Shown: positions 34,555 to 45,201, counted from the stretch's first letter. The stretch: 64,000 nucleotides of DNA from Limnohabitans curvus (GCF_003063475.1 NZ_NESP01000001.1:868001-932000), one strand, 5' to 3'. Notes: a model not told the origin generated them from the sequence alone. Numbers and translations: made by a program.

Positions 34555-35817
34555 CTAAGAAGGCTGAGACGGCGCATCCGTCTTGCGATGCGCCACGCGT
34601 TGCGCACGGTAAATGCCAGCATGACCCGAGCAGACATAGCTCATCACACAGGCCAGCGCGGCAAACACGCCGATCTCTGCCCCAAACAACTCCATCGCCA
34701 TCAAGGTCGACGCTATCGGCGTATTGGCAGCCCCTGCAAACACGGCCACAAAACCCACCGCAGCCAACAGTGCAAACGGCACATCCAGCAACGGCGCCAA
34801 GGCATTGCCCAGTGTGGCGCCAATGTAGAACAAAGGCGTCACTTCCCCGCCCTTGAAGCCTGAACCCAGCGACGCAATGGTGAACACCATCTTGCCTAAA
34901 AAGTCGGTGGGTGGGAGGGGATGACCGAAAGCCTCCACCATCACCGGAATACCCAAACCGATGTAGCGGTCAAAGCTGCCCCACATCACCACAGCGGCAA
35001 TCACTACGCCCCCCAAGAAAGGGCGCAACGGTGCATAGGCAATGTGCTTTTTCATCACACCACTCAGCGCATGTGTGCCATCAGCAAACACCTTGCCAGC
35101 CAAACCAAACACGGCACCTGCCACCAACATGGCTGCCAGCAGCCATGGCGTGACCTGAGGCACCAAACCCACTTCGTATGGCGTGTGTTGCACGCCCCAC
35201 AGCAAGCCCACTTGGTCAGCCACCACCGCAGCAATCACACAGGGCAGCAAAGCATCAAGGCGCAGGCGACCAATCGCCAACACTTCTAGCGCAAACACAG
35301 CACCGGCCAAGGGCGTACCAAAGACGGAGGCAAAACCGGCACTGATACCGGCCATCAACACCATGCGACGGTCAGTGTGGGTGAGCTTGAAAAAGTGGGT
35401 GAGCTGGTCGGCCAGTGCGCCGCCCATTTGCACCGCCGTGCCTTCACGGCCCACCGATGCGCCAAACAAATGAGAAATCACCGTACCGCCCAACACAAAC
35501 GGAGCCATGCGCAAAGGCACTACTTTTTTGGGGTCGTGAATTTCGTCAATCAACAAGTTGTTGCCAGCCTCGACGTGCTGACCAAACTTGAGGTACAGCC
35601 AGCCCACACAGAAGCCCGCCACGGGCAAACCCCAAATCAGCCAACGGTTGGCTTCACGGGTCTGGGTCGCCCAATCGAGCGAGAAAAGAAACAGGGCTGA
35701 GGCAGAGCCTGCCAATCCAGCAACCAAGACGGCCAGCACCACCGCCTTGGCGACGTAAGAAAAGAGCGCGATCAATACTTGGCGACTAAACAGGTGCATG
35801 GCCGTATTTTCGCCCAT
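34555..35817 (-). CDS. CLC-family anion/proton antiporter, possible fluoride type
   Basis: A 420-residue CLC membrane protein with about twelve helices. The gating glutamate lies in GREGT (E125), and GFKGGEVTPLF near residue 320 is the second anion-site motif. The chloride-selectivity segment GSGIP of classical CLC proteins is replaced by AGNNLL (residues 84-89). Asn at the selectivity position and GREGT or GREGV are features I associate with the fluoride-exporting CLC-F clade, so fluoride/proton antiport is a fair inference. No fluoride riboswitch fits in the 20-base gap upstream. The start at 35817 has AGGTGA upstream. Confidence 0.85.
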   Translation of the reverse strand: MGENTAMHLFSRQVLIALFSYVAKAVVLAVLVAGLAGSASALFLFSLDWATQTREANRWLIWGLPVAGFCVGWLYLKFGQHVEAGNNLLIDEIHDPKKVVPLRMAPFVLGGTVISHLFGASVGREGTAVQMGGALADQLTHFFKLTHTDRRMVLMAGISAGFASVFGTPLAGAVFALEVLAIGRLRLDALLPCVIAAVVADQVGLLWGVQHTPYEVGLVPQVTPWLLAAMLVAGAVFGLAGKVFADGTHALSGVMKKHIAYAPLRPFLGGVVIAAVVMWGSFDRYIGLGIPVMVEAFGHPLPPTDFLGKMVFTIASLGSGFKGGEVTPLFYIGATLGNALAPLLDVPFALLAAVGFVAVFAGAANTPIASTLMAMELFGAEIGVFAALACVMSYVCSGHAGIYRAQRVAHRKTDAPSQPS

Positions 35818-35837
35818 TCACCTGTACGCCAAATGGA

Positions 35838-36623
35838 TCACATAAAAGCCTTCAAGCCTGTGTAAATCGACATCGCGGTTGTGCCTGCTGCAACCAAACT
35901 CCCGCCAATTTCCTCCAGCTTTTTGATGGTTTCTTGCAGGTCTTTGGGCGATGACTTACCTTTGCTCAAGCTGCTCACAAGCGTTGCCAGAAAAGAGGGC
36001 TCCTGCGAAATGCGCACACGCTGTAAACGGTGATAGGACATCCCCCCCACCAACATGCCCGTTAAGAAACTGAAGGTGATGCTGGCTGCATATTCAATGA
36101 ATTCACGCCACTCGACCATGCTTTGGGGCATCACAGGGGTTTGGTCTACCCACCCAGTGATGGCGCTCATGCCAATGACCGACATAGCGGCCAAGCCGCC
36201 CGTTGCAACAAACCACGCCAAGATCGAACGTGAACGGCTCTTGAACAAATAAAAGCCAAACGGCAAAGGCAGCACCATGGAGGCGATGCGAAGGTAAAGC
36301 ATGTTGATGTCATACACCACCGTGATCAACGCATGCGCCAATAACAACAGCGCCAAAGGAATGAAGATGAATTGAGCCAAGTCAGCAGCCCATCGCCAGG
36401 GCGTTGCTTGCTCTTTCTCATGACGCGCCCGCTCGGCGACTAGCTGCTCTTGCAGCGATTCAATCCTCGCTTGCAACGCAGTGGGCTCTTGATGCTCAGC
36501 CACTTTTGCTTCCAGCGCTTTGACTTTTTCAAGCAAGGGCCGGAACAAGTACAAATCACGTGTGCACACCTTGCACACGTTGGCCTTCTCATCCACAGGG
36601 CTGAGGCAGTACACGCACTCCAT
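35838..36623 (-). CDS. Zinc-ribbon membrane protein in the CHAT operon
   Basis: A 261-residue protein with an N-terminal zinc ribbon (CVYC at residues 3-6 and CKVC at 17-20), a charged coiled coil (about 30-75), four predicted membrane helices (about 82-200) and a soluble C-terminal region with a last hydrophobic stretch. The ATG at 36623 overlaps the stop of the previous gene (TGATG). It is the third gene of the operon headed by the TPR-CHAT protein. The ribbon and coiled coil would lie in the cytoplasm. I do not recognise a family or function. Confidence 0.75.
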   Translation of the reverse strand: MECVYCLSPVDEKANVCKVCTRDLYLFRPLLEKVKALEAKVAEHQEPTALQARIESLQEQLVAERARHEKEQATPWRWAADLAQFIFIPLALLLLAHALITVVYDINMLYLRIASMVLPLPFGFYLFKSRSRSILAWFVATGGLAAMSVIGMSAITGWVDQTPVMPQSMVEWREFIEYAASITFSFLTGMLVGGMSYHRLQRVRISQEPSFLATLVSSLSKGKSSPKDLQETIKKLEEIGGSLVAAGTTAMSIYTGLKAFM

Positions 36624-37072
36624 CACTTACCGATCACCAAATTCATCACAGTATTAGATTCACGGCCATCCACGTCTTTGACGGTGATCTTCACCGCGTG
36701 TTCACCGGGTGGAACTTCCGCTTTGCCGAAATCAATGCCGCTTTCTGTGATCGCAGCTTTGAGACGCGGAGTCAAATCAATCGCTGTCGCTTTGAGGTAA
36801 GTCACCTTCACGGCAGATGCGTCAATCTTGTTGCCACCACGACTTTCAAACACGACTTTCAAATCAAAGGGGCCTTTGATCTCCGGTGCCGTCATGTCAG
36901 GCGAAATCACCTTGATGCCAGGCCCGCGGGCAATGCCTCGGGTTTTGAGCTCACCACTCGCTGCGGGCATTTGCGCCTCTTTGGCTGTGATGAGTGGCGC
37001 AGCCATGACAGAGGCAGAGGCCAAAACGGAGGTCAGCCACACCCAATAAATGATTTGAATTTTCTTAAACAT
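36623..37072 (-). CDS. Exported small beta-rich protein in the CHAT operon
   Basis: A 149-residue protein with a signal peptide (hydrophobic core at residues 9-24, cleavage after VMA). The mature part looks like one Ig-like or FlgD-like beta domain, with a segment resembling PPGEHAVKITVKDVDG near residue 120. It lies 24 bases after the TPR-CHAT gene and overlaps the zinc-ribbon gene. It may be a periplasmic partner or substrate of the CHAT protein; that is inference. The family is not recognised. Confidence 0.75.
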   Translation of the reverse strand: MFKKIQIIYWVWLTSVLASASVMAAPLITAKEAQMPAASGELKTRGIARGPGIKVISPDMTAPEIKGPFDLKVVFESRGGNKIDASAVKVTYLKATAIDLTPRLKAAITESGIDFGKAEVPPGEHAVKITVKDVDGRESNTVMNLVIGK

Positions 37073-37096
37073 ATCGACTCTCTTTTTAAATTTAAC

Positions 37097-40000
37097 TCAA
37101 TCCCCGACAACCACAAACGGCGCCCAAAACAAGGGGTGTGCATACGAGTATTTCACTTTACCCTTGCCATCCACGGATCCAACGCCATCAATCATATTCA
37201 CCATAGATGCCTGCAAATACTCAGCCTTGTTCTGACCTTGCTTGAGCTGTTGGCGCTTGAACATATCCGTCATCAGCAGCCGTGCGGCCTCGGAATCTAC
37301 AGGCCAATTCGAGACCAACAAAGCTCGGGCACCCGCGTAGAAAAATGCACGGCCTAGGCCGGAAACAGCCTCTGCACCTGCGCCCTCGCCAGCTGCCGTA
37401 TTGCATGCTGACAAGACCACCCAATCCGCATTGAGCTTCAAGGTCAAAATCTTTTCCATGGTCAACAAACCATCCCCCCGACCTTCACCCGTCACATCCG
37501 GCGCACTCAAAGCCAATGCTGGCTGGGACAAACCATCTAACTCACCAGGCACCAAACCGTGTGTCGCAAACATCACCACTTGGCGTTTGGATAAATCCAT
37601 CTCCATCACACGCGCCACGCTGGCCTCCTTGTTCAAGAAAATATCTTGACTTGGATCTGCAGACAATGCTTTGCCAATTTCTTGCAACTCTTCTTTGGTA
37701 TCCGGTAAACGCGGCAATAAAGCCAGCTCGGCGCTGCTCACACCCGATGTTTTTGGTGCGTTTCGAAGTTTCAATGGAATACCACGTGTTGCCATTGCAT
37801 TGGTTGAACGAGCCGCTGTATTTGCTGCGATCTTGGCTTGCTCGACACTGAAAAAAGGATCACCAAATCCAACGAAAGCTCGGCGATCAGCTGGCGGTGC
37901 GGGCAAATTTCGCAATGCCGCCAAAGCGGTCACCGAAGGCAATTGCGAAACAGCAATGTCTTTGATCAGCCAAGCTGTTTTGCGGTACTCAGTGAAATCT
38001 CCACCCTTGGCTTTGGCAGGCTGTGAATCAGGCTTCGTGGTTAACAGCGCCAGTGGCAGCTGGCCAAGCTCGGCATGCGGCACAGTGAGCATGACTTTCT
38101 TACCCTGCAAAGATGCCTGAACTGGCTCCAAAATTGTTTTGTATAAATTGTGCGACAAGGCCACATCGAACGCCGGAATATCGTCGATCGTGGCCACACC
38201 AGCATCCAGTGATTTACGCAGCTTTCCCACAATTTCGGCCATTTTCGGACGACCCAAATTGAAGGCATGGAACTGCGGTGCGCCGGTCTTGGTGATCGCC
38301 CAGACGAATCCTTCTTTTTCTCCAAAGTACCAAGACACTAAAACTTCATCTGATCGAAGCAAGTGGCGCGTGCGCTCAATGGTGGCGGGTTTGGGATTGA
38401 CCAAATCAGCGTAATCAGGGAACTTGTACTCAATCTCTTTTCTGAACTTTTCCCGCTCAGATTTGAAATTGGCGATGTCCACTTTGAGCTTGGCTTGAAT
38501 TGATGGCAACTGCTGATCAGGCGGCGCAGACATCAACCCTGTCAACACATCCTCAAGTGAGAGGATGCGCCGCTGGGTATCTTGCTCTTTACGCGCCAAA
38601 GCCGCTAACTGGGGATCCTTGATATTGGCACGCGCAGCGCTGGCATTGAGTGCGCGCTGCACGCCGCTGCCTCGTGCCAAATCGGCCAAGCCAAACGCCT
38701 CTGCGGCAACTTGACTCGCCAAATGCGGATGGGTTTTGGTTTGCTTGGCCAACAACGAAATGTTGTCTTCCAAAAGCATCACCATCCGCTCTTGCTGTTT
38801 GCCGCCTCCTGTTTGGTTTTCTGAGTCGTTGCGTACCCGTTCTATCAAGTTGGGCATGGTCTTCACGTAAATTTTTCGAGCATCATCATCTTTGCCCGCC
38901 GCATGAATGGCCATGCCATTGAACGCTTCTAAATAATTGAGCCGCCCTTCTGACACATTCGATTGCTTCGCCACTGAAGCCAACATGGCATGCGTCATGC
39001 GCTCGGCATCAGCGACTTTGCCGAGTTTGAGCATGGCGATCACCCAATCCAAATCATTGGATGGAATTTGTGGGCCCTCTGCAGTGTTCGCAGCAATGCC
39101 CTTCTTCATTTCACCAAAAACAAGGTCAGCTTCTGCGTATTTACGGTCAGAGACCAACGCAGAACCGAGCGCCTTACGCCCATTGATCAAGGGCAAAGAG
39201 TCATCGGAGGCCCCGCCTGCCTGAAATGTTTTGATGGCTTCTTTTGCGACCAACACAGACTCAGGAGATCGCCCCTGCTCAGCGATGATGCGCGCTAAGC
39301 GATTCAGTGCAAAGCCGACTTCTACTGAGTTTTTGTCATGCGTTTTGAGCGTTGTCTCAAGTGCATCGCGCACCTGAATTTCAGCCTCCACTAAACGGCC
39401 TTGCATCATGATGGCACTGGCCAATTCCAATTGACGCGTCACCTTAAACTGCATGGCACCTTTGAGGTTTCTCTTGGTCTTGACAGGATCTGGGTTTTTC
39501 GGGTTTGCATCTTCAGCGTAAATGTCCTCTAACCCTCGCTCCATTTTTCGAATGCACAAGCGATACGCACGCTCAGCTTCAACCCAACGGCCTTGGTAAG
39601 AAAAGTTAATCGCCCGTGCAGCGTCTAAATTAGCTTCCCAAAAAACACCGATGGTGCTGTAGCTGGGAGAGCGCCGCAAAATCACCAAGGTCGACTCTGC
39701 GTCTCTCAACGCGGCCTCTGATGCTTCAAAATTTCCAGCTTGCGCATAAGCACCCACCAAATGCCGGTTTGCACTCATGTAAAAACCGGCCAAGTTGTTC
39801 GGAATATTGTTCCTCGCCTCTTCGTAGGCCTTGATGGCATTTTTCAAATTGCCACCCCGCTGCTCATAAACCCCTAACTCGAGCAACGATTCCAGTTGCA
39901 CGCGTTTGTCGCTGCTCTTGTATTTTTCTGTGATCAGCCTTGCGTCTTGAATTGCCAAATTCATTTTTCCAAGGCGCTGATACGCAATGGCACGTTGGCG

Positions 40001-40261
40001 ATAAAAGCTGTGCAAATGCTCGACATCAGTAGCGTCGGGGATTGGCTTAATTGCAAACTCTTTGGCTTGGGCCATTTCGGCAGGATCAGCCTTCGCGCTA
40101 TCCACGGCACGCAACACGTCAGTCACGGTGCGAGGGGGCACCTTCAGAGATGTCAAATCTGTTTCGATAGACGAGGGGTCTTGCCCCCACGCAGGCCAAC
40201 ATCCTCCCAAGGTCATGCAAACAAACAATGTCCAAACCCTGCATTGACGCATTGCAAACAT
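37097..40261 (-). CDS. Exported TPR-CHAT (caspase-like) protein
   Basis: A 1054-residue protein with an N-terminal signal sequence and a possible lipobox (LGGC, residues 18-21), so it is probably a lipoprotein or is secreted. Residues 60-500 are helical TPR repeats. A helical linker at 520-640 leads to the C-terminal CHAT domain, a caspase-like peptidase fold. The catalytic dyad is intact: H901 in FATHG and C953 in LSACNTA, followed by the usual LGRAFFYAGA and VSNWPVD segments. An alternative start at 40252 removes three residues. The gene heads an operon with a small exported protein and a zinc-ribbon membrane protein. CHAT proteases cleave proteins on a signal sensed by their TPRs; the trigger and substrate here are unknown. 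Confidence 0.88.
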   Translation of the reverse strand: MFAMRQCRVWTLFVCMTLGGCWPAWGQDPSSIETDLTSLKVPPRTVTDVLRAVDSAKADPAEMAQAKEFAIKPIPDATDVEHLHSFYRQRAIAYQRLGKMNLAIQDARLITEKYKSSDKRVQLESLLELGVYEQRGGNLKNAIKAYEEARNNIPNNLAGFYMSANRHLVGAYAQAGNFEASEAALRDAESTLVILRRSPSYSTIGVFWEANLDAARAINFSYQGRWVEAERAYRLCIRKMERGLEDIYAEDANPKNPDPVKTKRNLKGAMQFKVTRQLELASAIMMQGRLVEAEIQVRDALETTLKTHDKNSVEVGFALNRLARIIAEQGRSPESVLVAKEAIKTFQAGGASDDSLPLINGRKALGSALVSDRKYAEADLVFGEMKKGIAANTAEGPQIPSNDLDWVIAMLKLGKVADAERMTHAMLASVAKQSNVSEGRLNYLEAFNGMAIHAAGKDDDARKIYVKTMPNLIERVRNDSENQTGGGKQQERMVMLLEDNISLLAKQTKTHPHLASQVAAEAFGLADLARGSGVQRALNASAARANIKDPQLAALARKEQDTQRRILSLEDVLTGLMSAPPDQQLPSIQAKLKVDIANFKSEREKFRKEIEYKFPDYADLVNPKPATIERTRHLLRSDEVLVSWYFGEKEGFVWAITKTGAPQFHAFNLGRPKMAEIVGKLRKSLDAGVATIDDIPAFDVALSHNLYKTILEPVQASLQGKKVMLTVPHAELGQLPLALLTTKPDSQPAKAKGGDFTEYRKTAWLIKDIAVSQLPSVTALAALRNLPAPPADRRAFVGFGDPFFSVEQAKIAANTAARSTNAMATRGIPLKLRNAPKTSGVSSAELALLPRLPDTKEELQEIGKALSADPSQDIFLNKEASVARVMEMDLSKRQVVMFATHGLVPGELDGLSQPALALSAPDVTGEGRGDGLLTMEKILTLKLNADWVVLSACNTAAGEGAGAEAVSGLGRAFFYAGARALLVSNWPVDSEAARLLMTDMFKRQQLKQGQNKAEYLQASMVNMIDGVGSVDGKGKVKYSYAHPLFWAPFVVVGD

Positions 40262-40403
40262 AAAGCCCCCTATGGCAAATCAATCACGCCCTCAAATTTA
40301 TAAGTAATCCTAGTTTTAAAAATAAGGAGTTTTCTTAAAAGAGCCAACTTAATTTCATCTATTGGATTCTTATGAATTACTTTTCAGGCATCCAGAAAAA
40401 ATA

Positions 40404-40433
40404 AAAGCCTCGATACAAATGCATCGAGGCTTT
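40404..40433 (-). terminator. Rho-independent terminator after tRNA-Ser
   Basis: AAAGCCTCGAT and ATCGAGGCTTT form an eleven-pair stem around an eight-base loop, followed on the minus strand by TTATTTTTT. It lies eight bases beyond the tRNA 3' end and should terminate the leftward tRNA-Ser transcript ahead of the CHAT operon. Confidence 0.88.
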
Positions 40434-40440
40434 ATTCGTT

Positions 40441-40530
40441 TGGCGGAGAAGGAGGGATTCGAACCCTCGGTAGGGTCGCCCCTACGCTTGATTTCGAGTC
40501 AAGTACATTCGACCACTCTGCCACTTCTCC
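40441..40530 (-). tRNA. tRNA-Ser (anticodon CGA)
   Basis: A 90-base class II tRNA with a perfect seven-pair acceptor stem (GGAGAAG with CTTCTCC), discriminator G and an encoded CCA end. The anticodon arm CTTGA-CTCGAAA-TCAAG gives anticodon CGA, which reads UCG serine codons. The long variable arm (GTAGGG with CCCTAC) and the T arm (GAGGG-TTCGAAT-CCCTC) are those of tRNA-Ser. It lies 34 bases beyond a lipoprotein gene and downstream of serS on the same strand. Confidence 0.98.
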
Positions 40531-40564
40531 TGATTCGGTGTCGTTTGTCGAAGCCGCAATTCTA

Positions 40565-41053
40565 TCAGGGGCGACGTGCGCCAGCGCCGCCCAAAGGCTG
40601 CACCACCACACCCGCGCCCGCAGATGCACCGCCTGTGCTGCCCACGGGGCTGACAGTCATGGATGCGAGCGAACCAGAAAACAAACCACTGTCTTCAATC
40701 TCAATCGTGGCGGCACGGTCAGCGCGTGTGAACACGAGCAGGCTTTTCTTACCGCGTACAGAAGCGATCATGGTCCAACCTTGACGAGGCAGCTGCTCAG
40801 CAAAGAAGTTGTAGCTCGCGTTGGCGTCATTGGGCAGCTCAAACACTGCACGGCCTAACCAGCCCTCACCCACACCAAAGATCAAAGACTCTGGTGTGCG
40901 CAGCTTGGTGCCCACGGGCATTGGCATGCGCCCAAATTGGTCCATGCTGGGGCGCTGGCCATTGTCCGCATTGGTTTGCGAATCATTGGTGCTCGCGCAA
41001 GCGGTCAGCAACGCTGTGACCAGCAAAAGAAATAATTTTTTCACAGCGTTCAT
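40565..41053 (-). CDS. Hypothetical lipoprotein between serS and tRNA-Ser
   Basis: A 162-residue predicted lipoprotein. The signal peptide ends in the lipobox LLTAC (Cys at about residue 19). The mature part has one compact domain (about 50-130) with the pattern of a small alpha/beta fold, including an ASYNFFAEQLPRQGW segment typical of outer-membrane DUF4810/BamC-like folds, and a Gly/Ala-rich tail. I do not recognise a named family with certainty. It lies between serS and the tRNA, all on the minus strand. Confidence 0.8.
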   Translation of the reverse strand: MNAVKKLFLLLVTALLTACASTNDSQTNADNGQRPSMDQFGRMPMPVGTKLRTPESLIFGVGEGWLGRAVFELPNDANASYNFFAEQLPRQGWTMIASVRGKKSLLVFTRADRAATIEIEDSGLFSGSLASMTVSPVGSTGGASAGAGVVVQPLGGAGARRP

Positions 41054-41075
41054 TCCTAAAGTTTTGCGAACTGTA

Positions 41076-42404
<1,329 letters not shown>

Positions 42405-42413
42405 TCAGTCCTT

Positions 42414-43352
42414 TTACTTCAGCCCTTTGGGCAGAGGGAATTTGATGGTTTCTTCCACACCATCGAGGGTTCGTACAGACACGGCGCCTAAGGCACGCAT
42501 GCGGGCAATGACTTGTTGCACCAAGATGTCGGGCGCTGAGGCTCCGGCGGTCAGGCCCACACGGGTCACGCCTTCAAACCATTCTTCTTTGAGTTCGTCT
42601 GCGTTGTCGACCATGTAGCTCTGTGCGCCCGAGCGCTGCGCCACATCGCGCAAGCGGTTGCTGTTGGAGCTGGTGGGGCTGCCCACCACGATGACCAACT
42701 CGACCTCGTTGCTCAACACCTTCACCGCGTCTTGGCGGTTTTGGGTGGCGTAGCAAATGTCTTGCATCTTGGGCTTGCGAATGTTTGGAAAGCGCGCTAC
42801 CACGGCTTCGGTGATGAGGGCCGCATCGTCCACGCTGAGCGTGGTTTGCGTGACCACGGCCAAGCGCTCGGTTTGCTTCGGGCTGACGTGCGCCACATCG
42901 GCCACGTCTTCCACCAAGTAAATGCCATCGAGCAACTGGCCCATCGTGCCTTCCACTTCGGGGTGGCCTTTGTGGCCAATCATGATGAACTCGAAGCCTT
43001 CTTTGTGCAGCTTGGCCACTTCCACATGCACCTTGGTCACCAGGGGGCAAGTGGCATCAAACACGGTGAAGCCGCGTCGTGCAGCCTCTTCTTCCACAGC
43101 CTTAGGCACACCGTGGGCGCTGAACACCAGCGTGGCACCTGCAGGCACATCGGCCAAGTCTTCAATGAAGATAGCGCCCCGGTTTTTGAGGTCAGCCACC
43201 ACAAAGGTGTTGTGCACGATCTCGTGGCGCACATACACAGGCGCACCAAACTTTTCAAGGGCACGGTCCACGATGTCGATGGCGCGGTCCACGCCTGCAC
43301 AAAACCCACGGGGTGCGGCGAGTACGATTTCTTGCAAGCTGTTGTTGCTCAT
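42414..43352 (-). CDS. ispH: 4-Hydroxy-3-methylbut-2-enyl diphosphate reductase IspH
   Basis: A 312-residue iron-sulphur enzyme that makes isopentenyl and dimethylallyl diphosphate, the last step of the non-mevalonate pathway. The three cluster Cys residues are in PRGFCAGV (about residue 18), DATCPLV (about 101) and [10 protein letters not shown] (about 200). The conserved TxHxE-type catalytic segments and SNSNRL are present. It follows fkpB by six bases, the same pairing as in enteric bacteria. Confidence 0.97.
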   Translation of the reverse strand: MSNNSLQEIVLAAPRGFCAGVDRAIDIVDRALEKFGAPVYVRHEIVHNTFVVADLKNRGAIFIEDLADVPAGATLVFSAHGVPKAVEEEAARRGFTVFDATCPLVTKVHVEVAKLHKEGFEFIMIGHKGHPEVEGTMGQLLDGIYLVEDVADVAHVSPKQTERLAVVTQTTLSVDDAALITEAVVARFPNIRKPKMQDICYATQNRQDAVKVLSNEVELVIVVGSPTSSNSNRLRDVAQRSGAQSYMVDNADELKEEWFEGVTRVGLTAGASAPDILVQQVIARMRALGAVSVRTLDGVEETIKFPLPKGLK

Positions 43353-43358
43353 GGCGAT

Positions 43359-43817
43359 TTACAAAATACCAATGACGTGAACTTCAAACGTCACGGGCTG
43401 ATTGGCCAAAGGATGGTTGAAGTCAAACAGCACTTGGTCGTCGGTCACTTGTTGTACCGCGCCCGCAAACGAGCCTTGGCCGGTGGGCGCAGGAAACTGC
43501 ACCACATCGCCCACGTTGTATTGCTCATCGGGGTCGCCAAATTCTTTGAGCAAACTCTTGCTCACCCATTGCTGCATGTCGGGGTTGCGCTCACCAAAGG
43601 CCAAGCCAGCGGCTAGCTCAAACGTGGTGCGCGTGCCTTCTTCGAGCCCCATCAAACGCTGCTCCAACGCGGGCGACAACTCACCCGAACCCAGCGAGAG
43701 CGTGGCGGGTTTGTCATTGAACGTGTTGATGACATCGCCTTGCGGTCCCGAAAGCCGATAGTGCAGCGTTAAAAAAGAAGCGGGGCCGATGGTAGGGTGA
43801 GCGTTGGATGCAGTCAT
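43359..43817 (-). CDS. fkpB: FKBP-type peptidyl-prolyl isomerase, SlpA type
   Basis: A 152-residue short FKBP protein with an inserted-flap domain, like SlpA/FkpB. The start of the FKBP fold (LTLHYRLS), the LGSGELSPALEQRLMGL segment and the IF-domain part (NPVGDVVQFP-like, DFNHPLA) are visible. The C-terminus ends in EVHVIGIL as in the family. The frame extends far upstream over radC on the opposite strand, so the ATG at 43817 is used. It is an ispH operon partner and acts as a cytoplasmic chaperone. Confidence 0.9.
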   Translation of the reverse strand: MTASNAHPTIGPASFLTLHYRLSGPQGDVINTFNDKPATLSLGSGELSPALEQRLMGLEEGTRTTFELAAGLAFGERNPDMQQWVSKSLLKEFGDPDEQYNVGDVVQFPAPTGQGSFAGAVQQVTDDQVLFDFNHPLANQPVTFEVHVIGIL

Positions 43818-43860
43818 GGGACTCTCTGTGTTGAACCACCTATTGTAGAAAGCTCTCAAT

Positions 43861-44559
43861 ATGGACCGAATGCCCGAACCAATGACCATTGCGCAGCTCC
43901 CCATCGAGATGCGCCCACGCGAAAAGCTGCTCAAACACGGAGCCTCGGCGCTGACCGACACCGAGCTGCTAGCCTTGTTTTTACGCACGGGCATCAAGGG
44001 GAAAAACGTGTTTGTGATGGCCCAAGAACTGCTAGAGCGCTTCAAGGGCTTTGCCGGGCTGATCCACGCCAGCGCCGCCGAGCTCAAAACCTTCAAAGGC
44101 ATGGGCGGCGACGCCAAACGCTCGCAACTGGTGGCCGTGCTGGAAATGGCCCGCCGCGCCCTGACCCAACAATTAACTGAAACCACGGTGATGAATTCAC
44201 CCAATGCGGTGAAACAATACCTCCAACTCGAACTCGCCCAACTCAAACACGAGGTCTTTGCCGTTTTGTTTCTCGATGCCCATAACCGCCTGCTGTCGTA
44301 CCAGCCCATGTTTCGCGGCTCGCTGTCGCAAACCATGGTCTACCCGCGCGAAGTCGCCAAGACCGCCTTGGCTTTGGGCGCCGATGGCGTGGTGCTGGCC
44401 CACAACCACCCAGGCGGCACCGTCAAACCCTCGCAAGCTGACATGAAACTCACCCGCACCCTGCAAGAAGCACTGGCCCTGATTGACGTGACCGTGCGCG
44501 ATCACATCATCGTGGCGCAAGGCAAGTATTTGTCGATGGCCGAAGAGGGGTTGCTGTGA
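43861..44559 (+). CDS. radC: RadC-family JAB-domain protein
   Basis: A 232-residue RadC protein with an N-terminal helix-hairpin-helix part (REKLLKHGASALTDTELLALFLRTG) and a C-terminal JAB1/MPN-like metallo-domain. The metal motif is LAHNHPGGTVKPSQAD near residue 180. The role of RadC in DNA repair is now doubted, and the biochemical function is not settled. I start at 43861, though ATG codons at 43870 and 43882 are also possible. It overlaps the Smr gene by four bases and is divergent from fkpB. Confidence 0.95.
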   Translation: MDRMPEPMTIAQLPIEMRPREKLLKHGASALTDTELLALFLRTGIKGKNVFVMAQELLERFKGFAGLIHASAAELKTFKGMGGDAKRSQLVAVLEMARRALTQQLTETTVMNSPNAVKQYLQLELAQLKHEVFAVLFLDAHNRLLSYQPMFRGSLSQTMVYPREVAKTALALGADGVVLAHNHPGGTVKPSQADMKLTRTLQEALALIDVTVRDHIIVAQGKYLSMAEEGLL

Positions 44560-45197
44560 AAGCTAAATCGCTGCAAGACTTGGGCGCTATCCGCCAGCAA
44601 GTGAACGCGGCTGCCCTCGCTGCGGCTGCCGCCGAAGAAGCACGTCGCGAAGCTGAGCGTCGTGCTGAAGCAGAACGCAATTTGTTCACGCACGCGGTGG
44701 GTAACGTCAAACCCATCGCCGCCAAAGACCGCGTGTTCATCGCGCCACCCCGCCCAGCGGCGCGCCCTCTACAACAAGAGCTGGACGACCAAGCCGCATT
44801 GAGCGAGAGCATGAGCGACGAGTTTGATGTGAGCACACTGCTCGATGTGGACGACCAACTCAGCTTCAGACGCCCTGGCATCGGCACCGATGTGACACGC
44901 AAACTGCGCAAAGGCGAATGGGCCATGCAAGGCCAGCTGGATCTGCACGGCTTGCGCAGCGACGAAGCGCGCGAAGCACTGGGCCAATTTGTGCGCGACG
45001 CCAAACGCATGGGCTGGCGATGCGTGCGCGTGGTGCACGGCAAAGGTTTGGGCTCGCCCGGCAAAGAACCGGTACTGAAAAGTAAAGTGCAGCGTTGGTT
45101 GGTGCAGAAAAACGAGGTACTGGCCTTTGTGCAGGCCAAACCTTCGGATGGGGGCGCGGGGGCGTTGGTGGTGTTGCTGGGGCCTAGTGCTGGCTAA
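44556..45197 (+). CDS. Smr-domain protein
   Basis: A 213-residue protein with a variable, charged N-terminal half and a C-terminal Smr domain (about residues 125-213). The family motifs LDLHGLRSDEAR and RVVHGKGLGS are clear. Smr domains, named after MutS2, nick branched DNA or RNA; stand-alone forms are involved in mRNA quality control or DNA repair. It starts with GTG that overlaps the radC stop. A possible terminator follows before the convergent DapB-like gene, only five bases away. Confidence 0.92.
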   Translation: MKAKSLQDLGAIRQQVNAAALAAAAAEEARREAERRAEAERNLFTHAVGNVKPIAAKDRVFIAPPRPAARPLQQELDDQAALSESMSDEFDVSTLLDVDDQLSFRRPGIGTDVTRKLRKGEWAMQGQLDLHGLRSDEAREALGQFVRDAKRMGWRCVRVVHGKGLGSPGKEPVLKSKVQRWLVQKNEVLAFVQAKPSDGGAGALVVLLGPSAG

Positions 45198-45201
45198 CAG
45201 C

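Noticed and set aside
37097..40261. CHAT protease as part of a CRISPR-Craspase system
   Set aside because: There is no CRISPR array and no Cas7-11-type effector, and the protein has a signal sequence, so the cytoplasmic Craspase model does not fit.
43818..44336. Long N-terminal extension of the FKBP-type protein
   Set aside because: The extension is antisense to radC, and the ATG at 43817 gives the normal family length.
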